NCBI GenBank assembly: GCA_003245715.1
Contig: QKCJ01000005.1
Coordinates: 1-64,000, forward strand
Direction: 5' to 3'
Length of the DNA stretch: 64,000 bases
Source: a bacterium
Lineage (GTDB): Bacteria; Planctomycetota; SZUA-567
Shown here: positions 54,063 to 63,280 of the stretch, in pieces
How the letters are laid out: every line of letters starts with the position of its first letter
Position numbering within the stretch: the stretch's first letter is position 1
The notes under the pieces: generated by a model
What the model saw: only the letters and a program-made list of their open reading frames with translations
The model's database searches: none
Told to the model about the DNA's origin: nothing
Translations under genes and position numbers: made by a program

Positions 54063-54963
54063 ATATTTGGTTGTTGCTGCCTTCTTTGGATTGCTTCTGG
54101 CTTTTGCTCCGGAAGTCATGGCTGGTGATCCGCTAAACCCTTCACTGCCGATTGAGATATGGGGCATGCCTTTCAAGCAGGCTACGGTTATCTGGGGCTT
54201 TGCTGCGGCGCTGATAATCTTTCTTGCCTGCTGGCTCTGGGCGAAAAATCTCTGCTATGATAAGCCGAGCAGGGGACAGGCTTTCCTTGAGATGCTTGTT
54301 GACGCCTTTGATACTCTCACCCGGGACGGTTTTGGCACCAAGCGCCGCGGCCGTATTTACCTGCCAATGCTTGCCACTCTTTTCATGTTTATCTGGATGT
54401 CGAATATGATGGGCCTTCTGCCGATCCCTTCCATGGATATTGGCGGTGAGACTTATATTGATTATAACGGCAATGAGGCGTATGACCCGGGCGAGCCGTT
54501 TGTTGATTCTAATAATAACGGCAAGCATGACACCGGTTTTATTATTCCGGAACCTGAAGAGCCTACTTCAAATGTAAGTACTACCCTGTCTCTTGCGCTG
54601 CTGTTTGTGCTGATTATCGGCCACGGTTCTGCTATCCGCTACGCCGGTATTGCCGGCTACATCAAGGATTATTTCTCACCGGGCGGTTTGATCGGTGTTG
54701 TTATGATGCCGCTTAATGTTGTCGGTAAACTGGCGGAAATCATTTCTATCTCCTTCCGATTATTCGGTAATATTTTTGGTGGCGCGGTGATTATTTCTGT
54801 GGTTTCGGGGCTTGTTTATCACTTTGTTCTTCCAACATTCCTTTATGGTTTCTTTGGGGTATTTGTCGGTACGGTTCAGGCTTTTGTGTTTACAATGCTG
54901 GCGCTTACTTATATTTCATCAGGTGCGGCTGAAGAGCCTGATGAAGAACTAGAGGCCGCCTGA
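54052..54963 (+). CDS. atpB: ATP synthase subunit a with a calcium-loop-like insertion
   Basis: A 303-aa membrane stator subunit that carries ions to the rotor. The N-terminus looks like a signal sequence (F-A-P-E-V-M-A-G). The essential stator arginine is Arg236 in S-I-S-F-R-L-F-G-N, and P-T-S-N-V-S-T-T-L-S matches the family. Between two membrane segments (about residues 131-165) is an acidic insertion with two EF-hand-like loops: D137-x-N-x-N and D152-x-N-x-N-G-x-x-D160. GTG start after GAGGAGG. Topology predicts this loop on the periplasmic side. Its neighbour genes encode unusual c and b subunits. Confidence 0.92.
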   Translation: MKHKYLVVAAFFGLLLAFAPEVMAGDPLNPSLPIEIWGMPFKQATVIWGFAAALIIFLACWLWAKNLCYDKPSRGQAFLEMLVDAFDTLTRDGFGTKRRGRIYLPMLATLFMFIWMSNMMGLLPIPSMDIGGETYIDYNGNEAYDPGEPFVDSNNNGKHDTGFIIPEPEEPTSNVSTTLSLALLFVLIIGHGSAIRYAGIAGYIKDYFSPGGLIGVVMMPLNVVGKLAEIISISFRLFGNIFGGAVIISVVSGLVYHFVLPTFLYGFFGVFVGTVQAFVFTMLALTYISSGAAEEPDEELEAA

Positions 54964-55005
54964 TTTTTTTCGCTTTCAGACTTTATTTAATAAGGTACAG
55001 ATATA

Positions 55006-55755
55006 ATGGCTGAACTTCATGTTGCTAATATGGCTGCCTATCTTGGTGCAGCAGTTGCGATGGGTCTTGGCGCGATTGGTTCGGGGTGGGGAATCGGTTA
55101 TGCCGGAGTTGGTGCGGCGCGCGGCATGGCAATGCAGCCTTCCCAGACTTCCCCGCTTTTCCGCAGCATGCTTATCAGTCAGGCGGTTGCCAGCAATCCC
55201 TCCATTTTTGCGCTGGTTATTGCGTTTCTTCTGTATGGCTTTGGTAATGAAACTCTGGCTGCTCCTGACAGCCTTGCCCAGGCTGCGGCATTTCTGGCTG
55301 CCGGTATAAGTGTTGGGCTTGGTTCACTTGGTTCAGGCGCCGGTAACGGTCTGGTTGCTGCTGACGCAGTTGAGTCAATTGCCCGCACACCACGCCAGTC
55401 AAGCAAGATTACCATTATGATGGTTGTCGGTCAGGCAATGGGGCAGACACCGGTTCTTTTCAGTCTGGTTGTCAGCTTCATGCTTATTTACAGTGGCTCT
55501 GAATATGGTAACTATACTGATTCCGAGCAATTTTTGCACGCCTGCCGTCTTCTTGGCATGGGTATCTGCATGGGGGCAGGAGCGCTTGGTCCTGGTCTTG
55601 GCAGCAGCTATATTGGTGGCAAATTCTGTCAGGGATTGGCCCGTACTCCGGATATTGCGCAGAAGCTTAACAATACTTATTTTGTCGGCGCCGGTGTTTC
55701 ACAGTCGACAGCGATTTACGCGTTTGTTATCAGTTTGATTTTATCAACAATTTGA
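55006..55755 (+). CDS. Three-hairpin fused ATP synthase c-like protein lacking all ion-binding carboxylates
   Basis: A 249-aa protein of three tandem c-type hairpins (about residues 1-82, 88-165, 172-249), six membrane helices in all. Each has the Gly-rich first helix, a polar turn (A-R-T-P in hairpins two and three) and the second helix. At the position of the ion-binding Glu (E66 of the atpE product) are Ser63, Gln147 and Gln233. The companion first-helix site (E33) is Ile30, Asn114 and Ser200. No hairpin can carry an ion in the usual way. The gene lies between atpB and a normal atpE, behind AAGG. It could join a mixed ring or have a structural role. Confidence 0.9.
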   Translation: MAELHVANMAAYLGAAVAMGLGAIGSGWGIGYAGVGAARGMAMQPSQTSPLFRSMLISQAVASNPSIFALVIAFLLYGFGNETLAAPDSLAQAAAFLAAGISVGLGSLGSGAGNGLVAADAVESIARTPRQSSKITIMMVVGQAMGQTPVLFSLVVSFMLIYSGSEYGNYTDSEQFLHACRLLGMGICMGAGALGPGLGSSYIGGKFCQGLARTPDIAQKLNNTYFVGAGVSQSTAIYAFVISLILSTI

Positions 55756-55848
55756 TTTTATATTTTATGTCTGCCTGAAGGCTGTTTTTAATCTGAAGAT
55801 TACTGCGGTCATTTTGGCGCTTTAAAAGATCTGACAAAGGAGAATGTG

Positions 55849-56106
55849 ATGGCTGAAATTGATAGTCAAGCAATTATTAAGGGTGCGGCATTGCTCGGCG
55901 CAGGCATTTGTATGGGCTTTGGAGCTATTGGTCCTGGTGTTGGTGAAGGATTTGCGGCCGGCAAGGCATGTGAAGGTATCTCACGCCGGCCGGAAGAATA
56001 CAGCACTCTTTTCCGTACTATGCTTGTTGGTCAGGCCGTTTCGGAATCAACCGGTATTTACTCGCTGGTTATTGCGTTCATGCTTTACAGTGTTGGCTCT
56101 GCCTGA
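55849..56106 (+). CDS. atpE: ATP synthase subunit c with a two-carboxylate Na+-type site
   Basis: An 85-aa rotor subunit. The second helix carries V64-x-E66-S67-T68-x-x-Y71, the Na+ ligand set of the Ilyobacter c ring. In the first helix, Gln32 of Ilyobacter is replaced by Glu33 in G-V-G-E-G, giving the two-carboxylate arrangement described for the Fusobacterium nucleatum ring. Na+ coupling is therefore likely. ATG 55849 is preferred over GTG 55846 because AAGGAG is six bases upstream. It follows the three-hairpin gene by 93 bp. Confidence 0.95.
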   Translation: MAEIDSQAIIKGAALLGAGICMGFGAIGPGVGEGFAAGKACEGISRRPEEYSTLFRTMLVGQAVSESTGIYSLVIAFMLYSVGSA

Positions 56107-56200
56107 TCTGATAACCTGATTGTCATCAGGGTGCTTCCGGTTTATGGCCGGAAGGTGTATTGACTTATTCCGGAGTATCTCCGGTTATAGGAAAAATGTA

Positions 56201-57157
56201 ATGAAGAAAATCTTCATAATTTTAGTAGTCGTGATCTTTGTGGCGTATTGTTTTGCCTCCGCCCGGAATTATGCCTATATCCCGGTACCACAGTACCGCG
56301 ATGTGACCATTAATATAATGAAGGGCATGACTCAGGTCGGTTGGGAGAATAACCCTACGGCTCAAAAAGAACGTTTTCGTGAACTGGAGCGCAAGTTCTA
56401 TCAACCTCCGGTTGCAGGCTGGCATTTTCAGAGTGGACTGAGCTATAAGCCAGACCACGTACTGACGGCTGATGATTTCAAGAAAATTCTTGAGCAGGAG
56501 CCAGGGCTTGCCAGAGACCTTCAGGTTCGTGATCCGGTTGCGCTGGAGTCTATTGTTGCGCAGGGTTATATGCTGCGTGACAATATTATGGCTGCTGGCG
56601 GAAGTTCCTCTGACAACCAGTATGTCGCCAAGGCTGGGGCTGATCTCAATAAAGTCGTGCTTGACAAGCTTCTTTCCATGGGTATCACTGAAATTCGTGT
56701 TACCGGTAAAGGCAACATGGTTTCTCCTGAACTTGGCACGATGATTATGATTGTGCTGATCTTCCTTGGCCTGCTCAGCGCACTTGATATTGTTCTTTTC
56801 AAGCCACTGGTCAGTATGGTCGATAAGCGTAATGCTGAAATCGACGCGGGCATGGAGAAGGTTCGCAGTAACCGTGTGGACGCTTCCAAGCTTGCTCAGG
56901 AATCAGATGATAAGCGCAAAGAACTTCGCCGCGAACATATGTCGGCGCTGGCTAAGGCGCGCCATGAAGTTATGAAAGAGGCTGATGAGATTCTGCATCA
57001 TGCTAATGTCGAGGCGCACCGAATCCGGGATAACGCGCATCTTGAGATGAAAACAGTTATCAAAGAGGCTGAGGCGCAACTTCATGCTGAGGTTGATAAT
57101 ATTGCGCGTGAGATTGTCGCCGGTGTCCTGAGCGCTGCAGGAGGAAAGAATGACTAG
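56201..57157 (+). CDS. ATP synthase b-type subunit with a large extracytoplasmic domain
   Basis: A 318-aa peripheral-stalk protein. The N-terminal hydrophobic stretch (about 4-20, ending A-S-A-R) could be a cleaved signal peptide or first membrane anchor. A folded region of about 155 residues (about 22-177, probably periplasmic) follows, then a membrane segment (180-201) and a long charged coiled coil (about 205-318), the usual b helix that binds delta. A normal b subunit is about 160 aa with only a few residues before the membrane. The start ATG 56201 is used; the frame is open upstream to 56120 but has a poor start there. It overlaps the next b-like gene by 8 bases. Confidence 0.87.
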   Translation: MKKIFIILVVVIFVAYCFASARNYAYIPVPQYRDVTINIMKGMTQVGWENNPTAQKERFRELERKFYQPPVAGWHFQSGLSYKPDHVLTADDFKKILEQEPGLARDLQVRDPVALESIVAQGYMLRDNIMAAGGSSSDNQYVAKAGADLNKVVLDKLLSMGITEIRVTGKGNMVSPELGTMIMIVLIFLGLLSALDIVLFKPLVSMVDKRNAEIDAGMEKVRSNRVDASKLAQESDDKRKELRREHMSALAKARHEVMKEADEILHHANVEAHRIRDNAHLEMKTVIKEAEAQLHAEVDNIAREIVAGVLSAAGGKND

Positions 57158-57968
57158 CGAAAACAAAAAAGGCGGTCTAAACCTTCTGCCCTTTAAAATT
57201 TATGGTGTCGGTTATGCCATTATCACTATTTTGGCACTCATCAGTTCATTTGGCGGCACTTATGATATTGCGCCGATGGACTTTGCCAAAAGCTACAAGG
57301 TTGGACCAGAGAGTTTTTTACGCGTTGCCGGTAATTACACTTTTACTTCCGGTTCAGGTGCGGCAATTGTTCTTGAAGGCGGTCAGCGGGTCAATGAATT
57401 TGTTGCCCGTGAAATGCTTGCGCAGATCAATGCTGAAAAATTTCCATACAAGAATCTTGAACTTTATAAAGAAGGCTGGTTCTGGAATTTGCATTGGGGC
57501 GGAATTTTCACATTTTATAACCTTCTTGGTCTGTTTGTCGGGTTGTATTTTGGTCTTAAAGCCCCGCTTATGGCGATGATTGACGATTCGCGCAGAAAAA
57601 TTGAAGGTTCTCTGCAGACAGCACGTAATGCGCAAACAGAAGCTTCCAATCTTCAGAAGAAATATGATGAGCTTCTAGCTTCGCTTGAGAAAGAGAAAGT
57701 TCGCCTCTCGGGTGTGTTGAAAGAAGAGCAGGAACTTGAAAAAGAAAAAATAATGAAACAAGCCAAACATGAGGCTGAAGGCATTATTGAAAGTATCAAG
57801 CACAGTGTTGACGGTGAAATTCTTTCTGCGGCTGAGAGGTTGCGCAAAGAAGTAGCCCAGAGTGCATTGAGGCAGGCACGTGAGATCCTTGCGAAAGAAA
57901 TCACTGCAGAGGATCATGAAAACGCATTTAACGATTTTATTTCTGATCTGGAGCGTACGTCAAAATGA
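57150..57968 (+). CDS. atpF: Second ATP synthase b-type subunit with an extracytoplasmic domain
   Basis: A 272-aa b-type subunit. Membrane segment one at about 17-33, an extracytoplasmic part (about 34-115), membrane segment two (about 118-137), and a coiled coil (about 145-245) ending in a short helical tip. It pairs with the preceding gene product to give two different b subunits, as in photosynthetic and some other bacteria (b and b'). The extracytoplasmic part is not a known feature of b subunits. Start overlaps the preceding gene and its stop overlaps atpH. Confidence 0.87.
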   Translation: MTSENKKGGLNLLPFKIYGVGYAIITILALISSFGGTYDIAPMDFAKSYKVGPESFLRVAGNYTFTSGSGAAIVLEGGQRVNEFVAREMLAQINAEKFPYKNLELYKEGWFWNLHWGGIFTFYNLLGLFVGLYFGLKAPLMAMIDDSRRKIEGSLQTARNAQTEASNLQKKYDELLASLEKEKVRLSGVLKEEQELEKEKIMKQAKHEAEGIIESIKHSVDGEILSAAERLRKEVAQSALRQAREILAKEITAEDHENAFNDFISDLERTSK

Positions 57969-58519
57969 TTGAAAACGTGATCGCACGCAGATATGCAAAG
58001 GCTTTGGCTGAAGCAGCATTTGAGAAGAATGAGCTTGAACGGACGATTGAGGAGATCAACCGTCTGGCTGATATTCTTGACCCTGAACGTGGGGATATTT
58101 CTGTTCCTGAGCTGCTTGATTTTCTGAGCAGTCCTACGGTTCTGAGTGAAAACAAGATTATACTGACGGACAAGATCTGTGAGAAGTTGAAGATAGGCAA
58201 GCTTGTTTCTGACTTTCTGAATGTCCTTATCAAGCGTAACCGTATTCCGCTTGCCGGGCGTATTGCCAGAGAGTATGTTCGCTACGCCTCAGATATTGAA
58301 AAGATCACAACTGCCGAAGTTGAAACCCCTTATCCTCTTAGTGAGCCTGATGAGCAGCGTTTGCAGGAGGTACTGCAGGGAACAACCGGCCAGAGAATTC
58401 GTCTGCATGTAAGAACCAATAAAAAATTGCTGGGCGGGATACGGGTCAAGCTTGGTGATCTGCTGTTTGACGGCTCGGTCAGTGGCCGCCTGCAGCGTTT
58501 GAGTGCAAAGTTAGATTAA
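57965..58519 (+). CDS. atpH: ATP synthase delta subunit
   Basis: A 184-aa delta subunit connecting the top of the alpha/beta head with the b stalk. The N-terminal helical domain begins A-R-R-Y-A-K-A-L-A-E-A, with F-L-S-S-P-T-V in the middle, and the C-terminal part has the conserved L-L-G-G-I-R-V-K-L-G-D-x-L-F-D-G-S-V motif. Its ATG overlaps the end of atpF (ATGA). Confidence 0.95.
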   Translation: MIENVIARRYAKALAEAAFEKNELERTIEEINRLADILDPERGDISVPELLDFLSSPTVLSENKIILTDKICEKLKIGKLVSDFLNVLIKRNRIPLAGRIAREYVRYASDIEKITTAEVETPYPLSEPDEQRLQEVLQGTTGQRIRLHVRTNKKLLGGIRVKLGDLLFDGSVSGRLQRLSAKLD

Positions 58520-58576
58520 GAGATAATAATTACAGTTTTATAATAGTGTCCGGTTTTTCCGGTAATGGAGAGTCTT

Positions 58577-60262
58577 ATGCGAGTACAGATTAAACCTGAA
58601 GAAATCAGTTCTCTTATCAGAGATGAAATTTCTTCTTTTGGTCGTGAGGTGGATCGCTCTGAAGTTGGTGAAGTTCTGCAGATCGGAGACGGTATTGCGC
58701 GTGTGCATGGTCTTGAGAATGCCAGAGCCGGTGAGCTTCTAGAATTTTCAAACGGGGTCAAGGGACTGGCGCTCAACCTTGAAGAAGACAATATTGGTGT
58801 TGTTCTTCTTGGTCCTGACGTTGGTATCCATGAAGGTGACCTGGTTAAACGTACCGGCAGTATCTCTGAAGTTCCGGTTGGTGATGAACTGCTTGGTCGT
58901 GTTGTTGATGCACTTGGTCAGGCGGTTGACGGCAAGGGTGATATTGCGACCAAAGAGAAGATGACAGTTGAGCGTATTGCTCCTGGTATCGTCAAGCGTC
59001 AGCCTGTTAGTGAGCCTCTTCAGACCGGTCTTAAATGTATCGACTCGATGACTCCTATCGGTCGTGGTCAGCGTGAGCTTATTATCGGTGACCGCCAGAC
59101 CGGTAAGACAGCGATTGCGCTTGATACCATCCTCAACCAGAATGAAGGCTGGGACGGCAATCCAGAGAATATCGATGTTATCTGTATCTACGTTGCTATC
59201 GGTCAGAAACGCTCGACTGTGGCGCGTCTGATTGATACATTACAGAAGGAAGGCGCGCTTGGCTACACTATTGTTGTTGCCGCGACTGCTTCTGACCCTG
59301 CTTCACAGCAGTATCTCGCTCCTTATACCGGTGTTACCATGGGTGAATACTTCATGGAACGCGGTAAGCATGTTCTGGTTGTTTATGATGACCTTTCAAA
59401 ACACGCCTGGGCATACCGCGAAATGTCTTTGCAGCTCCGCCGTCCTCCAGGTCGTGAAGCTTATCCTGGTGACGTTTTCTACTTACACTCACGTCTTCTT
59501 GAACGAGCTGTTAAGCTTGCTGAAGAGTATGTGATTGTTGATGAAGGCCTTACAGACGATCAGGTTGATGCTTCCAAGTTTGTTAATGAAAAGACCTATA
59601 TCGGTGTTCCCGGTAAGGAAGAAGCTGAGGCTGATATCAAGGCTTTCTCAGGAAAACGTATTGCTACACTGCCGGGTACCGGTGGCTCACTTACAGCTTT
59701 GCCGATTATTGAAACTCAGGCTGGTGACGTTTCAGCGTATATTCCGACAAACGTTATTTCTATTACCGATGGGCAGATCTTCCTTGAGAGTGCGCTCTTC
59801 TTCTCGGGTGTCCGTCCGGCTATGAACGTTGGTATTTCGGTTTCACGTGTTGGTGGTGCGGCGCAGATCAAGGCTATGAAAAAAGTTTCTGGTAGTCTGA
59901 AGATTGAACTTGCGCAGTTCCGCGAACTTGAAGCGTTTGCCCAGTTTGGTTCAGACCTTGATAAAGTTACCCAGCGTCAGCTTGCGCGTGGTGAGCGTCT
60001 GGTTGAAATTCTCAAGCAGCAGCAATATGAGCCGCTTCCGGTTGAAGAACAGGTTGTTTCAATTTTCTGCGGTATTGAAGGTATGCTGGATTCGCTTGAG
60101 ACCTCTTCGATTGAGCGTTTTGCTTCTGAGCTTCTGAATTTCCTCCGCAAGGAAAAATCAGAGATTCTTTCAACAATACGCGTCAGCGGTGACCTTTCTA
60201 ATGAGATCAAAGAAAAGCTCAAAGCTGCTATTGAAGAATTCAAGGGTACTTTTGTTGAGTAG
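58577..60262 (+). CDS. atpA: ATP synthase alpha subunit with an extra segment
   Basis: A 561-aa alpha subunit, longer than the usual 500-515. Walker A is G-D-R-Q-T-G-K-T (171-178), and the Arg-finger region is [11 protein letters not shown]. Relative to E. coli alpha there are about 40 extra residues between L-L-E-R-A (309) and G-S-L-T-A-L-P (370), mainly around 320-366 and Asp/Glu/Lys-rich. I recall similar extra segments in PVC-group alpha subunits. ATG 58577 (GGAGAG upstream) fits the family N-terminus better than ATG 58565. Confidence 0.96.
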   Translation: MRVQIKPEEISSLIRDEISSFGREVDRSEVGEVLQIGDGIARVHGLENARAGELLEFSNGVKGLALNLEEDNIGVVLLGPDVGIHEGDLVKRTGSISEVPVGDELLGRVVDALGQAVDGKGDIATKEKMTVERIAPGIVKRQPVSEPLQTGLKCIDSMTPIGRGQRELIIGDRQTGKTAIALDTILNQNEGWDGNPENIDVICIYVAIGQKRSTVARLIDTLQKEGALGYTIVVAATASDPASQQYLAPYTGVTMGEYFMERGKHVLVVYDDLSKHAWAYREMSLQLRRPPGREAYPGDVFYLHSRLLERAVKLAEEYVIVDEGLTDDQVDASKFVNEKTYIGVPGKEEAEADIKAFSGKRIATLPGTGGSLTALPIIETQAGDVSAYIPTNVISITDGQIFLESALFFSGVRPAMNVGISVSRVGGAAQIKAMKKVSGSLKIELAQFRELEAFAQFGSDLDKVTQRQLARGERLVEILKQQQYEPLPVEEQVVSIFCGIEGMLDSLETSSIERFASELLNFLRKEKSEILSTIRVSGDLSNEIKEKLKAAIEEFKGTFVE

Positions 60263-60283
60263 TTTTCTCAGGAAGATTAAATA

Positions 60284-61180
60284 ATGGCACAGGCACGACA
60301 AATTTTAGACCGGATCAGTTCGGTTACAAATACCCAGAAGATTACCCGCGCGATGAAGATGGTTGCCGCGGCAAAGCTCAACCGTGCACAGGCCAGAATG
60401 GAAAGCGTGAGGCCTTATGCAAAGGGCATTGTTAGGATTTTCTCAGGTATCGCTGACGATTTATATGGTGACGAGCATCCGCTGCTTATTACCCGTCCTG
60501 TAGAGAAGGTTCTGACAATTGTTATTGCCGGTGACCGCGGTTTATGTGGTGGTTTCAACAATAACATCATCCGTACGGCCAAGTCGCACCTTGAAGGTAT
60601 GACTGGAGTGGAGCATAAGCTTTTTGCGGTTGGTAAGCGTGCGATCAGTGGTTCGAGAAAACTTCGCGCACCACTAATTAAAAGCTGGTATGATGTTTTT
60701 GACAAGCTGTCATTCATGCTTTCTTCTGACATTGCTGCGCATTTACTTGAATGTTATCAGGCAACTGGTGATGAGCGTATTGATGAGGTATATCTTGTTT
60801 ACAACAAGTTTGTTTCGAGAATGTCGCAGGAGGTTGTGGTTGAGAAACTGATGCCTCTTGACCTTGCCGGTATTAAGGCGAGGCATAAGAATGCTAATGA
60901 AGAAGCGGGTGAGAATTATGTCCGTCCGGTTTATGAGATTGAACCTGATCCGGTCAGTGCAATTTCAAGCCTTGTAAAACACTTTATTTCCTGCGAGATC
61001 TATCATGCGATTATTGAAAGTTACGCGGCGGAACTTGCTGCCCGCATGACTTCGATGGAAAATGCGACAAACTCTGCTGAAGAGATGATTGATACGCTAA
61101 CGCTTGAGTATAACCGTGCCCGTCAGGCCGGAATTACTGCAGAGCTTCTTGATATTATTGGTGGCGCCAACGCGCTTTAG
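60284..61180 (+). CDS. atpG: ATP synthase gamma subunit
   Basis: A 298-aa central shaft subunit. N-terminal helix R-I-S-S-V-T-N-T-Q-K-I-T-R-A-M-K-M-V-A-A-A-K, G-D-R-G-L-C-G-G-F-N-N in the middle and the conserved C-terminal helix with A-R-M-T-S-M-E-N-A-T. AGGAAG precedes the ATG. Length is normal. Confidence 0.96.
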   Translation: MAQARQILDRISSVTNTQKITRAMKMVAAAKLNRAQARMESVRPYAKGIVRIFSGIADDLYGDEHPLLITRPVEKVLTIVIAGDRGLCGGFNNNIIRTAKSHLEGMTGVEHKLFAVGKRAISGSRKLRAPLIKSWYDVFDKLSFMLSSDIAAHLLECYQATGDERIDEVYLVYNKFVSRMSQEVVVEKLMPLDLAGIKARHKNANEEAGENYVRPVYEIEPDPVSAISSLVKHFISCEIYHAIIESYAAELAARMTSMENATNSAEEMIDTLTLEYNRARQAGITAELLDIIGGANAL

Positions 61181-61184
61181 TTAA

Positions 61185-62660
<1,476 letters not shown>

Positions 62661-62683
62661 CCATAAACTTTTTGGAGTTTAAT

Positions 62684-63169
62684 GTGGAAAATACAACTCA
62701 GAAAAATGATGAGGAAATCCTGACGTTCAACCTCTGTGTTATTACACCTGAGCGGAAGGTTTTTGACGGGGAAGTTCTTCAGGCGTCAATGACTGGTGTT
62801 TCTGGTGAGTTTGATATTCAGCCCAGACATGAGCCGTTTCTCACCCCGCTTAAGGTGGGTGAGGTTATTTTCTCTCTTCCTTCATCTGATGGTGTTGATT
62901 CTGAAGAAATTGTTCTTGCTGTTCATGGTGGTTTTCTTGATATGGACGGAACAACAGCGACTGTATACGCGTCTTCGGCGGAAAAAGCAGGTGAGATTGA
63001 CATTGAAAGAGCGAAGGAAGCTGAAAAGCGCGCCAGAGAACGTCTTGAGCAGGTCACTCTGCATCAGGGTGATGAAGCTCCGGTTGATTTTGACCGCGCT
63101 CAACTTGCTCTGCTTCGTGCGGTTCTGAGAATTCAGATTGTTGAACATTATATCAATAACCGCAATTAG
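62684..63169 (+). CDS. atpC: ATP synthase epsilon subunit
   Basis: A 161-aa epsilon subunit with an N-terminal beta-sandwich (C-V-I-T-P-E-R-K-V-F-D-G-E, H-E-P-F-L-T-P-L) and a C-terminal helical pair (E-K-R-A-R-E-R-L and A-L-L-R-A-V-L-R). The N-terminus is about 15 residues longer than in E. coli and the sandwich contains a short insertion. GTG 62684 has GGAG six bases upstream and is preferred to TTG 62672. Last gene of the operon. Confidence 0.93.
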   Translation: MENTTQKNDEEILTFNLCVITPERKVFDGEVLQASMTGVSGEFDIQPRHEPFLTPLKVGEVIFSLPSSDGVDSEEIVLAVHGGFLDMDGTTATVYASSAEKAGEIDIERAKEAEKRARERLEQVTLHQGDEAPVDFDRAQLALLRAVLRIQIVEHYINNRN

Positions 63170-63190
63170 TAAATACACCAGTTTTTATTC

Positions 63191-63217
63191 AGGCCGGACT
63201 TTTGTCCGGCCTTTTTT
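63191..63217 (+). terminator. Terminator of the ATP synthase operon
   Basis: Perfect 9-bp stem AGGCCGGAC / GTCCGGCCT with a TTTT loop, then a T run. Confidence 0.88.
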
Positions 63218-63280
63218 ATTTGTTCAACCGGCCTTGAGCGCTATACTATTAGCTGATTATATATTTTTTGCGGATATTTT

